Assembly (NCBI RefSeq): GCF_001887355.1
Contig: NZ_MPIN01000006.1
Span: 558,001 to 622,000 of the forward strand
Length of the DNA: 64,000 bases
Source: Cystobacter ferrugineus
GTDB lineage: Bacteria > Myxococcota > Myxococcia > Myxococcales > Myxococcaceae
Direction of reading: 5' to 3'
Part shown: one piece after another, positions 35,158 through 43,533 of the stretch
How the letters are laid out: each line of letters opens with the position of its first letter
How positions within the stretch are numbered: the stretch's first letter is position 1
Made by a program: the position numbers and the translations under genes
Notes under the pieces: generated by a model
The model's input: only the letters and a program-made list of their open reading frames with translations
Database searches by the model: none
What the model was told of the DNA's origin: nothing

Positions 35158-35624
35158 CGACGAAGACAATCCGACGGGAGCTGAAGTTCACCCAGTCGCC
35201 CGCCGTAGTGTGGCGCGCGCTCGCGACCAGCGAGGCGCTCGCCGACTGGATGTACCCGAACGACTTCGAGCCGCGCGTCGGGCATCGCTTCACGTTCCGC
35301 GTGCCTCCGGACCCTCGGGCCGAGTTCGATGGACTCGTCGTGCACTGCGAGGTGCTCCGGTGCGCTCCTCCGTCCGAGCTCGAGTTCACGTGGGTCGTTG
35401 GCGAGGGCTGGTTGGATACGCGCGTCAGCTACCGCCTCGAGGCCGATGGCGATGGGACGCGCGTGCTCTTCGAGCACTCCGGCTTCAAGGAGGACCAGGC
35501 GTTCCACGGCGCCGAGTACGGCTGGAAGATGATGCACGGAAAGCTCGCCAAGACGCTCGAGAAGGCGTCGGGCGGCGCCACTCTGCCTTCTCCCGTCAGC
35601 GACAACCCGGCCCTCAAGGCCTAA
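35154..35624 (+). CDS. SRPBCC (AHSA1-like) domain protein
   Basis: A 156-residue protein of the START/Bet v 1-like SRPBCC superfamily. It has an N-terminal strand IRRELKFTQSPAVVWRAL, helix TSEALADWMYPNDF, curved sheet (HRFTFRVPPDP and LEFTWVVGEGWLDTRVSYRLE) and a long C-terminal helix YGWKMMHGKLAKTLEKA. The hydrophobic cavity binds small lipophilic ligands in the family; the ligand here is unknown. Pairing with an ArsR repressor is a widespread arrangement and suggests a response to an organic compound. Confidence 0.85.
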   Translation: MTTKTIRRELKFTQSPAVVWRALATSEALADWMYPNDFEPRVGHRFTFRVPPDPRAEFDGLVVHCEVLRCAPPSELEFTWVVGEGWLDTRVSYRLEADGDGTRVLFEHSGFKEDQAFHGAEYGWKMMHGKLAKTLEKASGGATLPSPVSDNPALKA

Positions 35625-35641
35625 TCACCGAGCCACCACAT

Positions 35642-36028
35642 ATGAACATCGTCTTCTGGAGTCTTCAGGCCGTCCTCGCGCTGCTGTTCCTCGCAGGCGG
35701 GTCGTACAAGGCGTTCTCGTTTCAGCAGCTCGCGAGCCAGTTCAGCGAGGTCCCCCACGGGGGATGGCGGGCGCTCGGCATCCTCGAGATGGCCGGTGGC
35801 GTGCTGCTGATCGTTCCGGCGGCGTTGAAGTGGATGCCCAGTCTCACCGCGTACGCGGCCGCAGTGCTCACGCTCGAGACGTTTGCGCTCGCCGCGCTGT
35901 ACGCGCGTCATTCGACGAAGATGACGCCCGAGAACCCGATGATCTGGGCGCTCGTGATGGGTGTTCTGGTCGCCTTCGTGGCGTACGGTCGCTACGTACT
36001 CAAGCCAGTGGTGTCAGTCGCCGCGTAA
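35642..36028 (+). CDS. DoxX-family membrane protein
   Basis: A 128-residue protein with four membrane helices: VFWSLQAVLALLFLAGG, then WRALGILEMAGGVLLIVPAAL, then LTAYAAAVLTLETFALAAL, and MIWALVMGVLVAFVAYGRY. The pattern (an LAGGSYK-type turn after helix one, G-x-x-E-x-x-G in helix two) fits DoxX-like proteins. Their biochemical role is mostly unsettled; links to redox and thiosulfate metabolism are known for some. It is third in the ArsR-led cassette, 17 bases after the SRPBCC gene. Confidence 0.8.
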   Translation: MNIVFWSLQAVLALLFLAGGSYKAFSFQQLASQFSEVPHGGWRALGILEMAGGVLLIVPAALKWMPSLTAYAAAVLTLETFALAALYARHSTKMTPENPMIWALVMGVLVAFVAYGRYVLKPVVSVAA

Positions 36029-36042
36029 CGGAGTGAAGAACG

Positions 36043-36531
36043 ATGCCTGCGAAGTCGCCCTCGAAGCCACGGAAGACCGCGATGAAGTCGGGACGGTCTC
36101 GAACCGCTAGCAGCGGCGCTCCGCGCGCCGCGAAGCCGAAGCTCCTGTCAGGCGGCAACCCTCAGATTCCGAAGGGCGAGGGCGACGCGCCGGTGCAGGC
36201 CTTCATCGAAGCGATGCCCGAGTGGAAGCGCGACATCGGCCGCCGAATCGACGAGATCATCGTCCGCACCGTCCCGGGCGTGCGGAAGGCGGTGAAGTGG
36301 AACACGCCGTTCTTCGGCGTCGGCGAGGTGGGCTACTTCACCGCGTTTCACTGCTTCGACAAGTACGTCAAGGTGACCTTCTTCCGGGGCACGTCGCTCG
36401 AGCCGCTTCCCCCCGGCGCGTCCAAGGTGAAGGACGTCCGCTACTACGACATCTACGAGGGGAAATTCGACGAGGCGCAATTTGCCTCGTGGATCCGTCA
36501 GGCCGCCGCGCTCCCGGGCGTGGTCTCGTGA
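36043..36531 (+). CDS. DUF1801 domain protein with basic N-terminal tail
   Basis: A 162-residue protein. The first 40 residues are Lys/Arg/Ser/Ala-rich (KSPSKPRKTAMKSGRSRTAS), reminiscent of histone H1-like tails that could bind nucleic acid. Residues about 50-158 are DUF1801: VQAFIEAMPEWKRDIGRRIDEIIVRTVPGVRKAVKWNTPFFG, then YFTAFHCFDKYVKVTFFRG. It closes the ArsR-SRPBCC-DoxX cassette, 14 bases after DoxX. The function is unknown. Confidence 0.78.
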   Translation: MPAKSPSKPRKTAMKSGRSRTASSGAPRAAKPKLLSGGNPQIPKGEGDAPVQAFIEAMPEWKRDIGRRIDEIIVRTVPGVRKAVKWNTPFFGVGEVGYFTAFHCFDKYVKVTFFRGTSLEPLPPGASKVKDVRYYDIYEGKFDEAQFASWIRQAAALPGVVS

Positions 36532-36676
36532 CAGGGTGAGTGACGGAGAGGGTGTCAAAGAACAGTGCGCGCCCTATTGGGGCACCTGGGACTGGTCCCG
36601 CGGCTTGTGAAGCTGACTCCAGCGCAGAGGCCTCCTCAGCTGGCGTGGTGTTGAGCCACAAGAGCGCCGCTCCTGC

Positions 36677-37702
36677 TCAGACGGAGGCCTGGCCCACGCC
36701 CACCTCGAACACCGAGGCGGAGAGCTCTTTCACCGAGAGCTTCACGTCCAGGAAGTGGGCGAAGGTCTCGAGCTGGGTCCGCGCATGTCCATCCAGCGGC
36801 AGGGTCCGGAACGAGCCCCCACGCGCCAGGGCCAGCAGCAACATGAGCTGATCACACAGGTGGTGCCCCACGGGGACTCCGGCCTCCAGGTAGACCCGCG
36901 CCTCCTCCGACACGGCCGAGGCGACGGTCTCCGCGGGCACGCCCCGCTCCCCGAAGCCGGTGAACACCTCGGTGACGTGCTCGCTCTCCACCTCCAGGGA
37001 CAACACGTTTCCCGGCCCGGGCGCGCGCTTCAGTTCCTCCACCCGCCGCTCCTCGGCGCTCCAGCCGAGCTTGCGCCCCACCGTCTCCAGCTCCCGCTTC
37101 GCCACGTCGAAGGGCACCTGGGAGAACATCGCCGTGGCCTGCCGCCGCACCACGTTCCCCCGCTCCAACAGGTGCAGGGGCATGAGCGGCGCTGGCTGCA
37201 CGCTCACGTGGAACTTGCCTCCCCCGGCGGGGAAGAAACCGGGCCGCTCCAGCGTGGCCTCCACCCCCGGCCCCATCCGCCGCACGAGCGGCAGGTACGC
37301 CTTGGCCAGGAAGTCGAACGGCGGCGCCGCCGGGTTGTGCGTCCCCCCCTCCAACACCAGCGTGGACGGCCCGCTCGCGCTCAAGAGCGCCGGCAACACC
37401 GTCTGCAACACCAGCGTGGCGCTTCCCGCCGTGCCCACCGCGAAGTGGTAGTCCCCGGGCTTCACGCTCCGGGGCCGGAATGTCAGCTCCCGCGAGTGCA
37501 GCTCCGCCCCCTCCACCTCCGCGTCCCCCACCGCCGCCGCCGCCTTCACCGACGTGAGGTGCTGGCGCAACAGCCCCGGCTTGGAGCGCCCCGCGCGGAT
37601 ATTCACCATCTGGAAGGGCGTCCCCGTCACCAGCGCCAGCGCCAGCGACGTGCGCAACACCTGGCCGCCGCCCTCTCCCTTCGAACCATCAATGCGAACC
37701 AT
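36677..37702 (-). CDS. rtcA: RNA 3'-terminal phosphate cyclase
   Basis: A 341-residue enzyme that converts RNA 3'-phosphate ends to 2',3'-cyclic phosphate using ATP. Signature elements are IDGSKGEGGGQVLRTSLALA at the N-terminus and SKPGLLRQHLTSVKAA. Next come GGTHNPAAPPFDFLAKAYLP and RPGFFPAGGGKFHV, and the catalytic His that is adenylylated in VGHHLCDQLMLLLALA. The ATG at 37702 has GGAGGGAG upstream. It lies 141 bases downstream of rtcB on the same strand, so rtcBA probably form one sigma-54-driven unit with a long spacer. Confidence 0.95.
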   Translation of the reverse strand: MVRIDGSKGEGGGQVLRTSLALALVTGTPFQMVNIRAGRSKPGLLRQHLTSVKAAAAVGDAEVEGAELHSRELTFRPRSVKPGDYHFAVGTAGSATLVLQTVLPALLSASGPSTLVLEGGTHNPAAPPFDFLAKAYLPLVRRMGPGVEATLERPGFFPAGGGKFHVSVQPAPLMPLHLLERGNVVRRQATAMFSQVPFDVAKRELETVGRKLGWSAEERRVEELKRAPGPGNVLSLEVESEHVTEVFTGFGERGVPAETVASAVSEEARVYLEAGVPVGHHLCDQLMLLLALARGGSFRTLPLDGHARTQLETFAHFLDVKLSVKELSASVFEVGVGQASV

Positions 37703-37843
37703 CTCGGCTCCCTCCCTGTACTTCCCTTTGCCCGCACGTAGCGACGCCCGCTCCCCCATCCTACTGACCGGAGGGGAAGCGAGCGTCTCGATGTCTCTAT
37801 CCCCTCATGGCGTCCTCCCGGGTCCAGGGTCCGTGCTTCCCGC

Positions 37844-39079
37844 TCACCCCTTCACGCACACCACCTGCCGCAGCGTGTGGACGACGTCGACCAGGCTCGC
37901 CTGCGCCTGCATCACCGCGTCGATGGGCTTGTAGGCCCCGGGCGTCTCGTCGATGACGTCCGCGTCCTTGCGGCACTCGATGCCCTGCGTCGCCCGCGCG
38001 TGGTCCTCCAGCGTGAAGCGCCGCTTCGCCGCCTCACGCGACATCACCCGGCCCGCGCCGTGGCTGCACGAGTGGAAGGACTCCGCGTTCCCCTTCCCGC
38101 GCACGATGTACGAGCGCGCTCCCATGCTCCCGGGGATGATGCCCAGGTCCCCCTCGCGCGCCCGCACCGCGCCCTTGCGCGTCACCAGCACGTTCTTGCC
38201 GTAGTGGTGCTCACGCGACACGTAGTTGTGGTGGCAGTTCACCGCCGCCTGCGTGAGCGAGAACTCCGGCAGCTCCCCGCTCGCCTGCAACGCCTCCACG
38301 GTCGAGCGCAGCATCAGCTCGCGGTTGGTCGCCGCGTACTCCTGCGCCCAGCTCACCGCGCGCAGGTAGTCCTCGAAGTGCTCGGAGCCCTCGGGCAGGT
38401 AGGCCAGGTCCGCCTCCGGCAGGTGGATGAAGAAGCGGCGCATGTCCTCCTTGGCCAGTTCGATGAAGTGGCTGCCGATGCGGTTGCCCACCCCGCGCGA
38501 GCCGCTGTGCAGCATCACCCAGACGTGGTCCGCCTCATCCAGACACACCTCGATGAAGTGGTTTCCCGTCCCCAGCGTCCCGAGGTGACCCAGGTCCGGG
38601 CCCCGGCCCAGGCGCGGGTGCTTCTCCAGGATGGCGTCATAGCCGGGCTTCAGGCGGCCCCAGGCCTCGCGGTGCGCCGCGGGCGCGTCCTTCCAGGCGC
38701 CCCGGTCATTGCGGCCTCCGTTGTCGGTGCGGCCGTGCGGCACCGCGCGCTCGATGGCCGAGCGCACCCCACCGAGCGAGTCCGGCAACTGCTCCGCGCG
38801 CAGCGTGGTGCGCACGGCGATCATCCCACAGCCGATGTCCACGCCCACCGCGGCCGGAACCACCGCGCCCGCCGTCGCCACCACGCTGCCCACCGTCGCG
38901 CCGAAGCCGCGGTGCACGTCCGGCATCACCGCCACCCACTTGTGCACGAAAGGCAGGGAGGCCATCGCCCGGAGCTGCTTCTTCGCCTCGTCCTCGAACG
39001 GCACCCCCACCGTCCACGCCTTGATGGGCACCCCACCCGCCTCGTTCGTCAGCACCTCGTAGTCGCGCTCGGTCCGCAT
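37844..39079 (-). CDS. rtcB: RNA-splicing ligase RtcB
   Basis: A 411-residue Mn/GTP-dependent ligase that seals 2',3'-cyclic phosphate or 3'-phosphate RNA to 5'-OH ends. Metal-binding residues are in VGVDIGCGMIAVRT (Asp81, Cys84). His ligands are in LHSGSRGVGNRIGSHF and in NCHHNYVSREHHYGK. The guanylylated His is in SCSHGAGRVMSREAAKRRF. The start at 39079 is close behind the sigma-54 promoter. Known biology: tRNA splicing in archaea and animals, RNA repair in bacteria under stress. The DUF/archease partner is not seen in this window. Confidence 0.96.
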   Translation of the reverse strand: MRTERDYEVLTNEAGGVPIKAWTVGVPFEDEAKKQLRAMASLPFVHKWVAVMPDVHRGFGATVGSVVATAGAVVPAAVGVDIGCGMIAVRTTLRAEQLPDSLGGVRSAIERAVPHGRTDNGGRNDRGAWKDAPAAHREAWGRLKPGYDAILEKHPRLGRGPDLGHLGTLGTGNHFIEVCLDEADHVWVMLHSGSRGVGNRIGSHFIELAKEDMRRFFIHLPEADLAYLPEGSEHFEDYLRAVSWAQEYAATNRELMLRSTVEALQASGELPEFSLTQAAVNCHHNYVSREHHYGKNVLVTRKGAVRAREGDLGIIPGSMGARSYIVRGKGNAESFHSCSHGAGRVMSREAAKRRFTLEDHARATQGIECRKDADVIDETPGAYKPIDAVMQAQASLVDVVHTLRQVVCVKG

Positions 39080-39137
39080 GATCTGTGTCCTCGAATCGTC
39101 TGCCCGGGGTCCGTCCCGGGTCACGCGGAGGGGTAGA

Positions 39138-39152
39138 GCAGGCCGCGTGCCA
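39138..39152 (-). promoter_or_regulatory. Sigma-54 promoter of rtcBA
   Basis: On the minus strand the sequence reads TGGCACGCGGCCTGC: GG at -24 and GC at -12, separated by exactly ten bases. It matches the consensus TGGCACG-N4-TTGC at all but one position. The predicted transcript start is near 39127, about 48 bases before the rtcB ATG. The divergent gene encodes the matching activator RtcR. Confidence 0.8.
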
Positions 39153-39190
39153 GCCCATCTCCCCAGGGGAGCGCCGAAACCCCGGCCTTT

Positions 39191-39220
39191 TTCCTATCCC
39201 CTGGGATAAATTCCCTATCC
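39191..39220. promoter_or_regulatory. Putative RtcR binding sites
   Basis: An inverted repeat TATCCC-CT-GGGATA lies at 39195-39208. A third half-site CCCTATCC follows at 39213-39220, in direct repeat with 39193-39200. It lies about 45 bases upstream of the -24 box of rtcBA and just before the rtcR start codon. It is a likely enhancer site for the activator, possibly also used for autoregulation. Confidence 0.45.
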
Positions 39221-39222
39221 TC

Positions 39223-40842
39223 ATGGCGAAGACGCGAGTCCGCGAGACGGTGGTGTTCGGGGTGCTGGGGACGAACCTGGATGCGGGCAGGGGGCCCCGG
39301 AGGTGGGACAAGTGGCGCCCCTCGGTGGGGCTCTGTCAGCAGGAAGATCTGCTGGTGCACCGCTTCGAGCTGCTCCATCCCCCCGGCCAGGAGGAGCTGG
39401 CGCGCACGGTGGAGCAGGACATCCGGCAGGTCTCCCCGGAGACGCAGGTGCGTCTGACCGCCGTGGGCATCCGCAATCCGTGGGATCTGGAGGAGACCTA
39501 CGGCGCGCTGCTCGACTACGCCAGGACCTACCCCTTCCAGCCCGAGCAGGAGGACTACCTCGTGCACATCACCACGGGCACGCACATCACGCAGATCTCC
39601 CTGTTCCTCCTGGTGGAGAGCCGGCACATCCCCGCGCGACTGGTGCAGACCTCGCCTCCGGCCCCCGGCCGGGACCATGGAGGGCCGGGGACGCACACCC
39701 TCATCGATCTGGATCTATCGAAGTACGACACGCTGGCGCGCCGCTTCCAGCAGGAGCAGCGCGAGGGCCTGTCCTTCCTCAAGGCGGGCATCGACACGCG
39801 CAACGCGGCCTTCAACCGGCTCATCGAGCGCATCGAACAGGTGGCCACGAGCTCGCGCGCGCCCCTGTTGCTCATGGGTCCCACCGGAGCGGGCAAGTCG
39901 CAGCTCGCCCGGCGCATCTACCAGCTCAAGAAGGCGCGGCGGCACGTGAGCGGCCCCTTCATGGACGTCAACTGCGCCACCCTGCGCGGCGACGGGGCCA
40001 TGTCCGCGCTCTTCGGCCACGTGAAGGGGGCCTTCACCGGCGCGGTGGCGGACCGGCCAGGGCTCTTGCGCCAGGCGAACGCGGGCGTGCTGTTCCTGGA
40101 CGAGATTGGCGAGCTGGGCGCGGACGAGCAGGCCATGCTCCTGCGAGCGCTCGAGGACAAGCGCTTCCTGCCGGTGGGCTCGGACAAGGAGGTGGAGAGC
40201 GACTTCCAGCTCCTCGCGGGCACCAACCGGGACTTGCTCGCCGAGGTGGAGCGCGGCCGCTTCCGGGAGGATCTGCTCGCGCGCATCAACCTGTGGACCT
40301 TCCGGCTGCCCGCCTTGCGCGAGCGGCCCGAGGACATCCTCCCCAATCTCCTCTTCGAGATGGATCAGGCCTCGCAGGCGCTCGGCACGCGCGTGACGAT
40401 GAACAAGGAGGCCCAGGCCCACTTCCTGCGCTTCGCCACCTCCGCCGAGGCCCGCTGGAGCGGCAACTTCCGCGACCTCAACGCCGCCGTGCTGCGCATG
40501 GCCACGCTCGCCCCCGGAGGCCGCATCACCCGCGAGGGCGTGGACGAGGAGCTGGAGCGCCTGCGCGCCACGTGGCTGCCCACCCCGCCCACCTCCCGGC
40601 CCGCGGCGGAGGAGCTGGTGACGCGGGTGCTCGGGGAGGAGAAGGCACAGGCCCTGGACCGCTTCGACCGGGCCCAGCTCGAGGAGGTGCTCGCCGTGTG
40701 CCGCGAGGCCCGCTCCCTGTCCGACGCGGGGCGGCTGCTCTTCGCCTGCTCCCGGGAGCAGAAGAAGAGCGTCAACGACGCGGACCGGCTGCGCAAATAC
40801 CTCGCCCGCTTCGGCCTGGACTGGACCGGTGTACGAGACTGA
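39223..40842 (+). CDS. rtcR: Sigma-54-dependent transcriptional activator of rtcBA
   Basis: A 539-residue bacterial enhancer-binding protein. Residues 1 to about 185 are the RtcR-specific sensor (VVFGVLGTNLDAGRGPRRWDKWRPSV, DYLVHITTGTHITQIS), a CARF-like domain thought to sense RNA-derived ligands. The AAA+ domain follows, with Walker A GPTGAGKS (about residue 219), the sigma-54 contact loop GAFTGA (about 269) and Walker B GVLFLDEIGEL. The arginine finger region is FREDLLARINLWTFRLPALRERPED. The C-terminal end has a helical DNA-binding part. It is divergent from rtcB with the GG-N10-GC promoter between them, the classic rtc arrangement. Confidence 0.95.
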   Translation: MAKTRVRETVVFGVLGTNLDAGRGPRRWDKWRPSVGLCQQEDLLVHRFELLHPPGQEELARTVEQDIRQVSPETQVRLTAVGIRNPWDLEETYGALLDYARTYPFQPEQEDYLVHITTGTHITQISLFLLVESRHIPARLVQTSPPAPGRDHGGPGTHTLIDLDLSKYDTLARRFQQEQREGLSFLKAGIDTRNAAFNRLIERIEQVATSSRAPLLLMGPTGAGKSQLARRIYQLKKARRHVSGPFMDVNCATLRGDGAMSALFGHVKGAFTGAVADRPGLLRQANAGVLFLDEIGELGADEQAMLLRALEDKRFLPVGSDKEVESDFQLLAGTNRDLLAEVERGRFREDLLARINLWTFRLPALRERPEDILPNLLFEMDQASQALGTRVTMNKEAQAHFLRFATSAEARWSGNFRDLNAAVLRMATLAPGGRITREGVDEELERLRATWLPTPPTSRPAAEELVTRVLGEEKAQALDRFDRAQLEEVLAVCREARSLSDAGRLLFACSREQKKSVNDADRLRKYLARFGLDWTGVRD

Positions 40843-40865
40843 GTGAACTACAAGGGGTAGGCACC

Positions 40866-40885
40866 ACATCCACCCGGGTGGATGT
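40866..40885. promoter_or_regulatory. Perfect 20-bp palindrome
   Basis: ACATCCACCC is followed at once by its exact complement GGGTGGATGT, with no loop. It lies 24 bases past the rtcR stop and about 160 bases before the next gene. The lack of a loop and of a T-run makes a dimeric-protein operator more likely than a terminator. The rest of the 202-base interval shows nothing else. Confidence 0.45.
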
Positions 40886-41044
40886 CCTCTGGTGCACGAG
40901 TCGACCGTTCCTGGACGACAGACTCACGGGAAACCTTCCTTCACACGCTTCCCAGTCTCGCGGAAATGGCGAAATTTTCCCGGTAGCCCACACCGCCGCC
41001 AGATCCCCCCGAAGGCACGGTGCCCGCCAGACCAGGAGAAGACC

Positions 41045-41953
41045 ATGAAGACGCTCGTGCCGCGCGCAATGCTGTGGATGGCCCTCGCCGCGGGTTGTGG
41101 TCCGGTCGGGGAATCAGCGGCCCCCGCCGAGGCGGCGACCGGTCAGGTGACCCGGGCCATCGAGGATGACAACGGCCTGACCCCCAATGGGCTCGCCTTC
41201 AATGGGCTCGCCTTCAACGGCCTGGCCTTCAATGGGCTCGCCTTCAACGGGCTCGCCTTCAACGGCCTGTCCAGCCCCCAGTTCGCCTCCTGGTTCCAGC
41301 AGCACCCGTCCGAGTCCAACGACTTCATGAAGTACCTTGTGCGCTGCGCCGTGCCCGAGGGACAGACGCGCAGCTACACGCTGGGCTCCACCACTTATGA
41401 GTGGCCGGGCAGCCTGGGGCTGGCACCGGGCTGGGCCAACGGCGCGGCGGCGACCCTGGAGGAGCAGCAGGTCGTCAGCGCGTGCCTGGCGGCCCTCACC
41501 AACAAATACGGACGCTCGGTCCTCCTGTCGGTGCAGGGCACCAACGCCAGGGGGGTTCGCATCCCCACGACGAGTGGGGAGCTGGCGGACTTCCCGCTGC
41601 GCGAGGCCTGCTTCTTCGGCAACCTCTTCACCGGAGAGGGCCTGTTCGTCGGCAACGACCAGATCATGCTGCGCGGCAACCAGACGAGCCTGCGCGCGTG
41701 CGCGCTGATGGGCAAGAAGGAGTGCGAGCCGCTCGTGCACGTCGGGAGCTGCCATGAGTTCTGCCAGCACGACGCCACGGGGACCTACTTCGCGCGGTGC
41801 ACCCGCGGCGGCATCTCCTACCACGCGCTCAGCACCCGGCTGCGCCCCCAGGAGATCTACATCTGTGGGGATGGACGCTGCCAGTTCCCGGAGACCTGCG
41901 CCAGAAACAACGCGAGCCCCCACTGCAAGCAGGACTGCGGCACCTGCGATTGA
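41045..41953 (+). CDS. Lipoprotein with NGLAF pentapeptide repeats and cysteine-rich tail
   Basis: A 302-residue predicted lipoprotein (signal LWMALAAGC, Cys18). Residues about 43-77 are seven pentapeptides: NGLTP, five NGLAF and NGLSS. The following domain (about 78-240) has WFQQHPSESNDFMKYLVRCAVPEGQTRSY and further conserved-looking aromatic and cysteine positions. The C-terminus is rich in Cys (ICGDGRCQFPETC and CKQDCGTC), like small EGF- or toxin-like knots. NGL-repeat lipoproteins are frequent in Cystobacterineae, and their role is unknown. A purine-rich GACCAGGAGAAG ribosome site precedes the ATG. Confidence 0.65.
   Translation: MKTLVPRAMLWMALAAGCGPVGESAAPAEAATGQVTRAIEDDNGLTPNGLAFNGLAFNGLAFNGLAFNGLAFNGLSSPQFASWFQQHPSESNDFMKYLVRCAVPEGQTRSYTLGSTTYEWPGSLGLAPGWANGAAATLEEQQVVSACLAALTNKYGRSVLLSVQGTNARGVRIPTTSGELADFPLREACFFGNLFTGEGLFVGNDQIMLRGNQTSLRACALMGKKECEPLVHVGSCHEFCQHDATGTYFARCTRGGISYHALSTRLRPQEIYICGDGRCQFPETCARNNASPHCKQDCGTCD
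41171..41275 (+). repeat. In-frame 15-bp tandem repeat
   Basis: Seven 15-base units encode N-G-L-x-x. The five central copies (41186-41260) are near-identical, differing mainly by AAT/AAC, GGG/GGC and CTC/CTG. The in-phase repeat can gain or lose units without a frameshift, so length variation between strains is expected. Confidence 0.8.
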
Positions 41954-42054
41954 CGCGGGCGCTCTCCCCAGGGGCAGCCAGGGAAAATTCCGCCACGAAG
42001 CCAGCAATGAGGATCTAGGCGGGGGCCGCATCCCTTCCGTATAGGATGCCCCCA

Positions 42055-43407
42055 ATGGGAACGCGCAGGCTCCTGGCCATCTTCGATGCACTCGCCTCGC
42101 TGGCCACCGCCTTCAAGGACATCTTCCCGGGCAGCATCACGTCCACCCTGTCGGAGGAGGAGCTCGCCGCCCATGTCGAGGCGCTGGGCACCCGCGCGGC
42201 CCTCAAGCCCAAGGTGATTCCGATCGACGAGACACGGCTGGCCGCCCTGCTCTACTTCGATCAACCCACCCCCCAGGCCGGCCTGCTCATCGATCTGCGG
42301 CGCCCGGTGCGCACCAGCGACAGCCACTTCGCCCGCGCCTTCTGCCGCGTCTTCAACGACGATCTGAACCGCGTCTCCGCCGCCCTGCGCCTCAACGAGC
42401 ACTGGGCCTCGCTCGAGCAGACCCGCCTGCGCCGCGCCATCGCTCGCTTCCACAACTACCGGCCCCAGCAGATGTCCAGTTGGATCCGCGCCGTGGAGGA
42501 CTCCATGGCCCTCACCTACGAGGGCCGCGCCGTGCGCCACTGCCTCATCGTCGCGCGCAAGGCGCCCAAGCTCGTGCAGAAGCTGCAGAACAAGTTCATC
42601 CCCCTGCCAGGCGGCATCTCCATCGAGAACGCGCTCCTGCGCGAGAAGTGGATCCGCACCGTCGTGGACGGCCGTCGCGTCGCCCTGCTCGGCAGCATGC
42701 ACTCCGGCAGCATCATCGGCTTCATCTCGCTCGCCGAGATGGATCGCCAGGAAGTCGCCGCGCTGCGCTACGCCCCCCACGAGACGCTCCTGCCCGTGCA
42801 GGCCGTGCTCTCCCACTCACCCCATGATGTCGCGCTCGTGGCCTCGCCCCATGGCGATCTCTTCATCCTCAGTGGCAAGGGCTCCGTCTTCCAGAAGACC
42901 CACGGCCACTGGCGCGTGCTGGACTACGCGGCCCTGCACGAGCGCATCTCCATGCGCTTTCGCGAGGACGTCGTCACCGGTGTGCTCCGCGCCGCCATCG
43001 ATCTGGCCTTCGAGCGCACCGGCGCCCTCTTCTGCCTGCTCGACTCGCGCGAGGATCTCACCGACTTCATCCCCGATCATGGCCACCCGCTCGCCGCCAA
43101 CTCCCACCTGCGCCGCTCCCTGCGCGGGCAGAACATCGCCATCTGGGCGCAGCGCCAGGTCATCACCGCCGCGGCCACCACCGATGGGGCCGTCGTACTC
43201 GACGCGGACGGCAGCGTCCTCGACATCGCCTGCATGATCTCCAGCCCCAAGGAGATCGCCCGCCTGGGGGTGCGCGAACCCAGCATGCCCGGGGCCCGGG
43301 CGCTCGCCGCCTGGCGCGCGAGCTTCCGCGGCGTGGCCCTCAACGTCTCCGAGGACGGCCCCATCACCGTCTACGAGCGGGGCGCCGTCATCGGCCGCAT
43401 TGGCTGA
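42055..43407 (+). CDS. Protein with DisA_N (diadenylate cyclase)-like C-terminal domain
   Basis: A 450-residue cytoplasmic protein. Residues 1 to about 280 are of unknown type (TSTLSEEELAAHVEALG, PLPGGISIENALLREKW). The last 150 residues follow the order of a diadenylate cyclase domain: FERTGALFCLLDSREDL, then TDGAVVLDADGSVLDIACMIS with the DGA motif (about residue 377), then PGARALAAWRASFRGVALNVSEDGPITVYERG. The second active-site motif RHR is degenerate (ARALAA), so c-di-AMP synthesis is doubtful; nucleotide binding may remain. The ATG at 42055 is preferred to 42046. The neighbours give no clue. Confidence 0.6.
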   Translation: MGTRRLLAIFDALASLATAFKDIFPGSITSTLSEEELAAHVEALGTRAALKPKVIPIDETRLAALLYFDQPTPQAGLLIDLRRPVRTSDSHFARAFCRVFNDDLNRVSAALRLNEHWASLEQTRLRRAIARFHNYRPQQMSSWIRAVEDSMALTYEGRAVRHCLIVARKAPKLVQKLQNKFIPLPGGISIENALLREKWIRTVVDGRRVALLGSMHSGSIIGFISLAEMDRQEVAALRYAPHETLLPVQAVLSHSPHDVALVASPHGDLFILSGKGSVFQKTHGHWRVLDYAALHERISMRFREDVVTGVLRAAIDLAFERTGALFCLLDSREDLTDFIPDHGHPLAANSHLRRSLRGQNIAIWAQRQVITAAATTDGAVVLDADGSVLDIACMISSPKEIARLGVREPSMPGARALAAWRASFRGVALNVSEDGPITVYERGAVIGRIG

Positions 43408-43533
43408 CGCCCCTCCCGGCCGGCTTCCGGGCGAGCGCTCCAGCACCCCCTCCGGCTTCCCCCACGCTGACTCGGGCACTCGGTTAGGCTGCCGAGCCCC
43501 GGGCCCGCGCGCCCGGTCCTTCCAGGAGTCCAC

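Noticed and set aside
36532-36676. Short frames between the DUF1801 gene and rtcA
   Set aside because: They lack ribosome sites and resemble nothing known. The 145 bases are better read as a gap between convergent genes.
37703-37843. Possible Y-RNA-like element between rtcB and rtcA (GAGGGG...CCCCTC stem on the minus strand)
   Set aside because: Only a six-pair outer stem could be found and no tRNA-like module. The usual Ro-protein gene is absent from the window.
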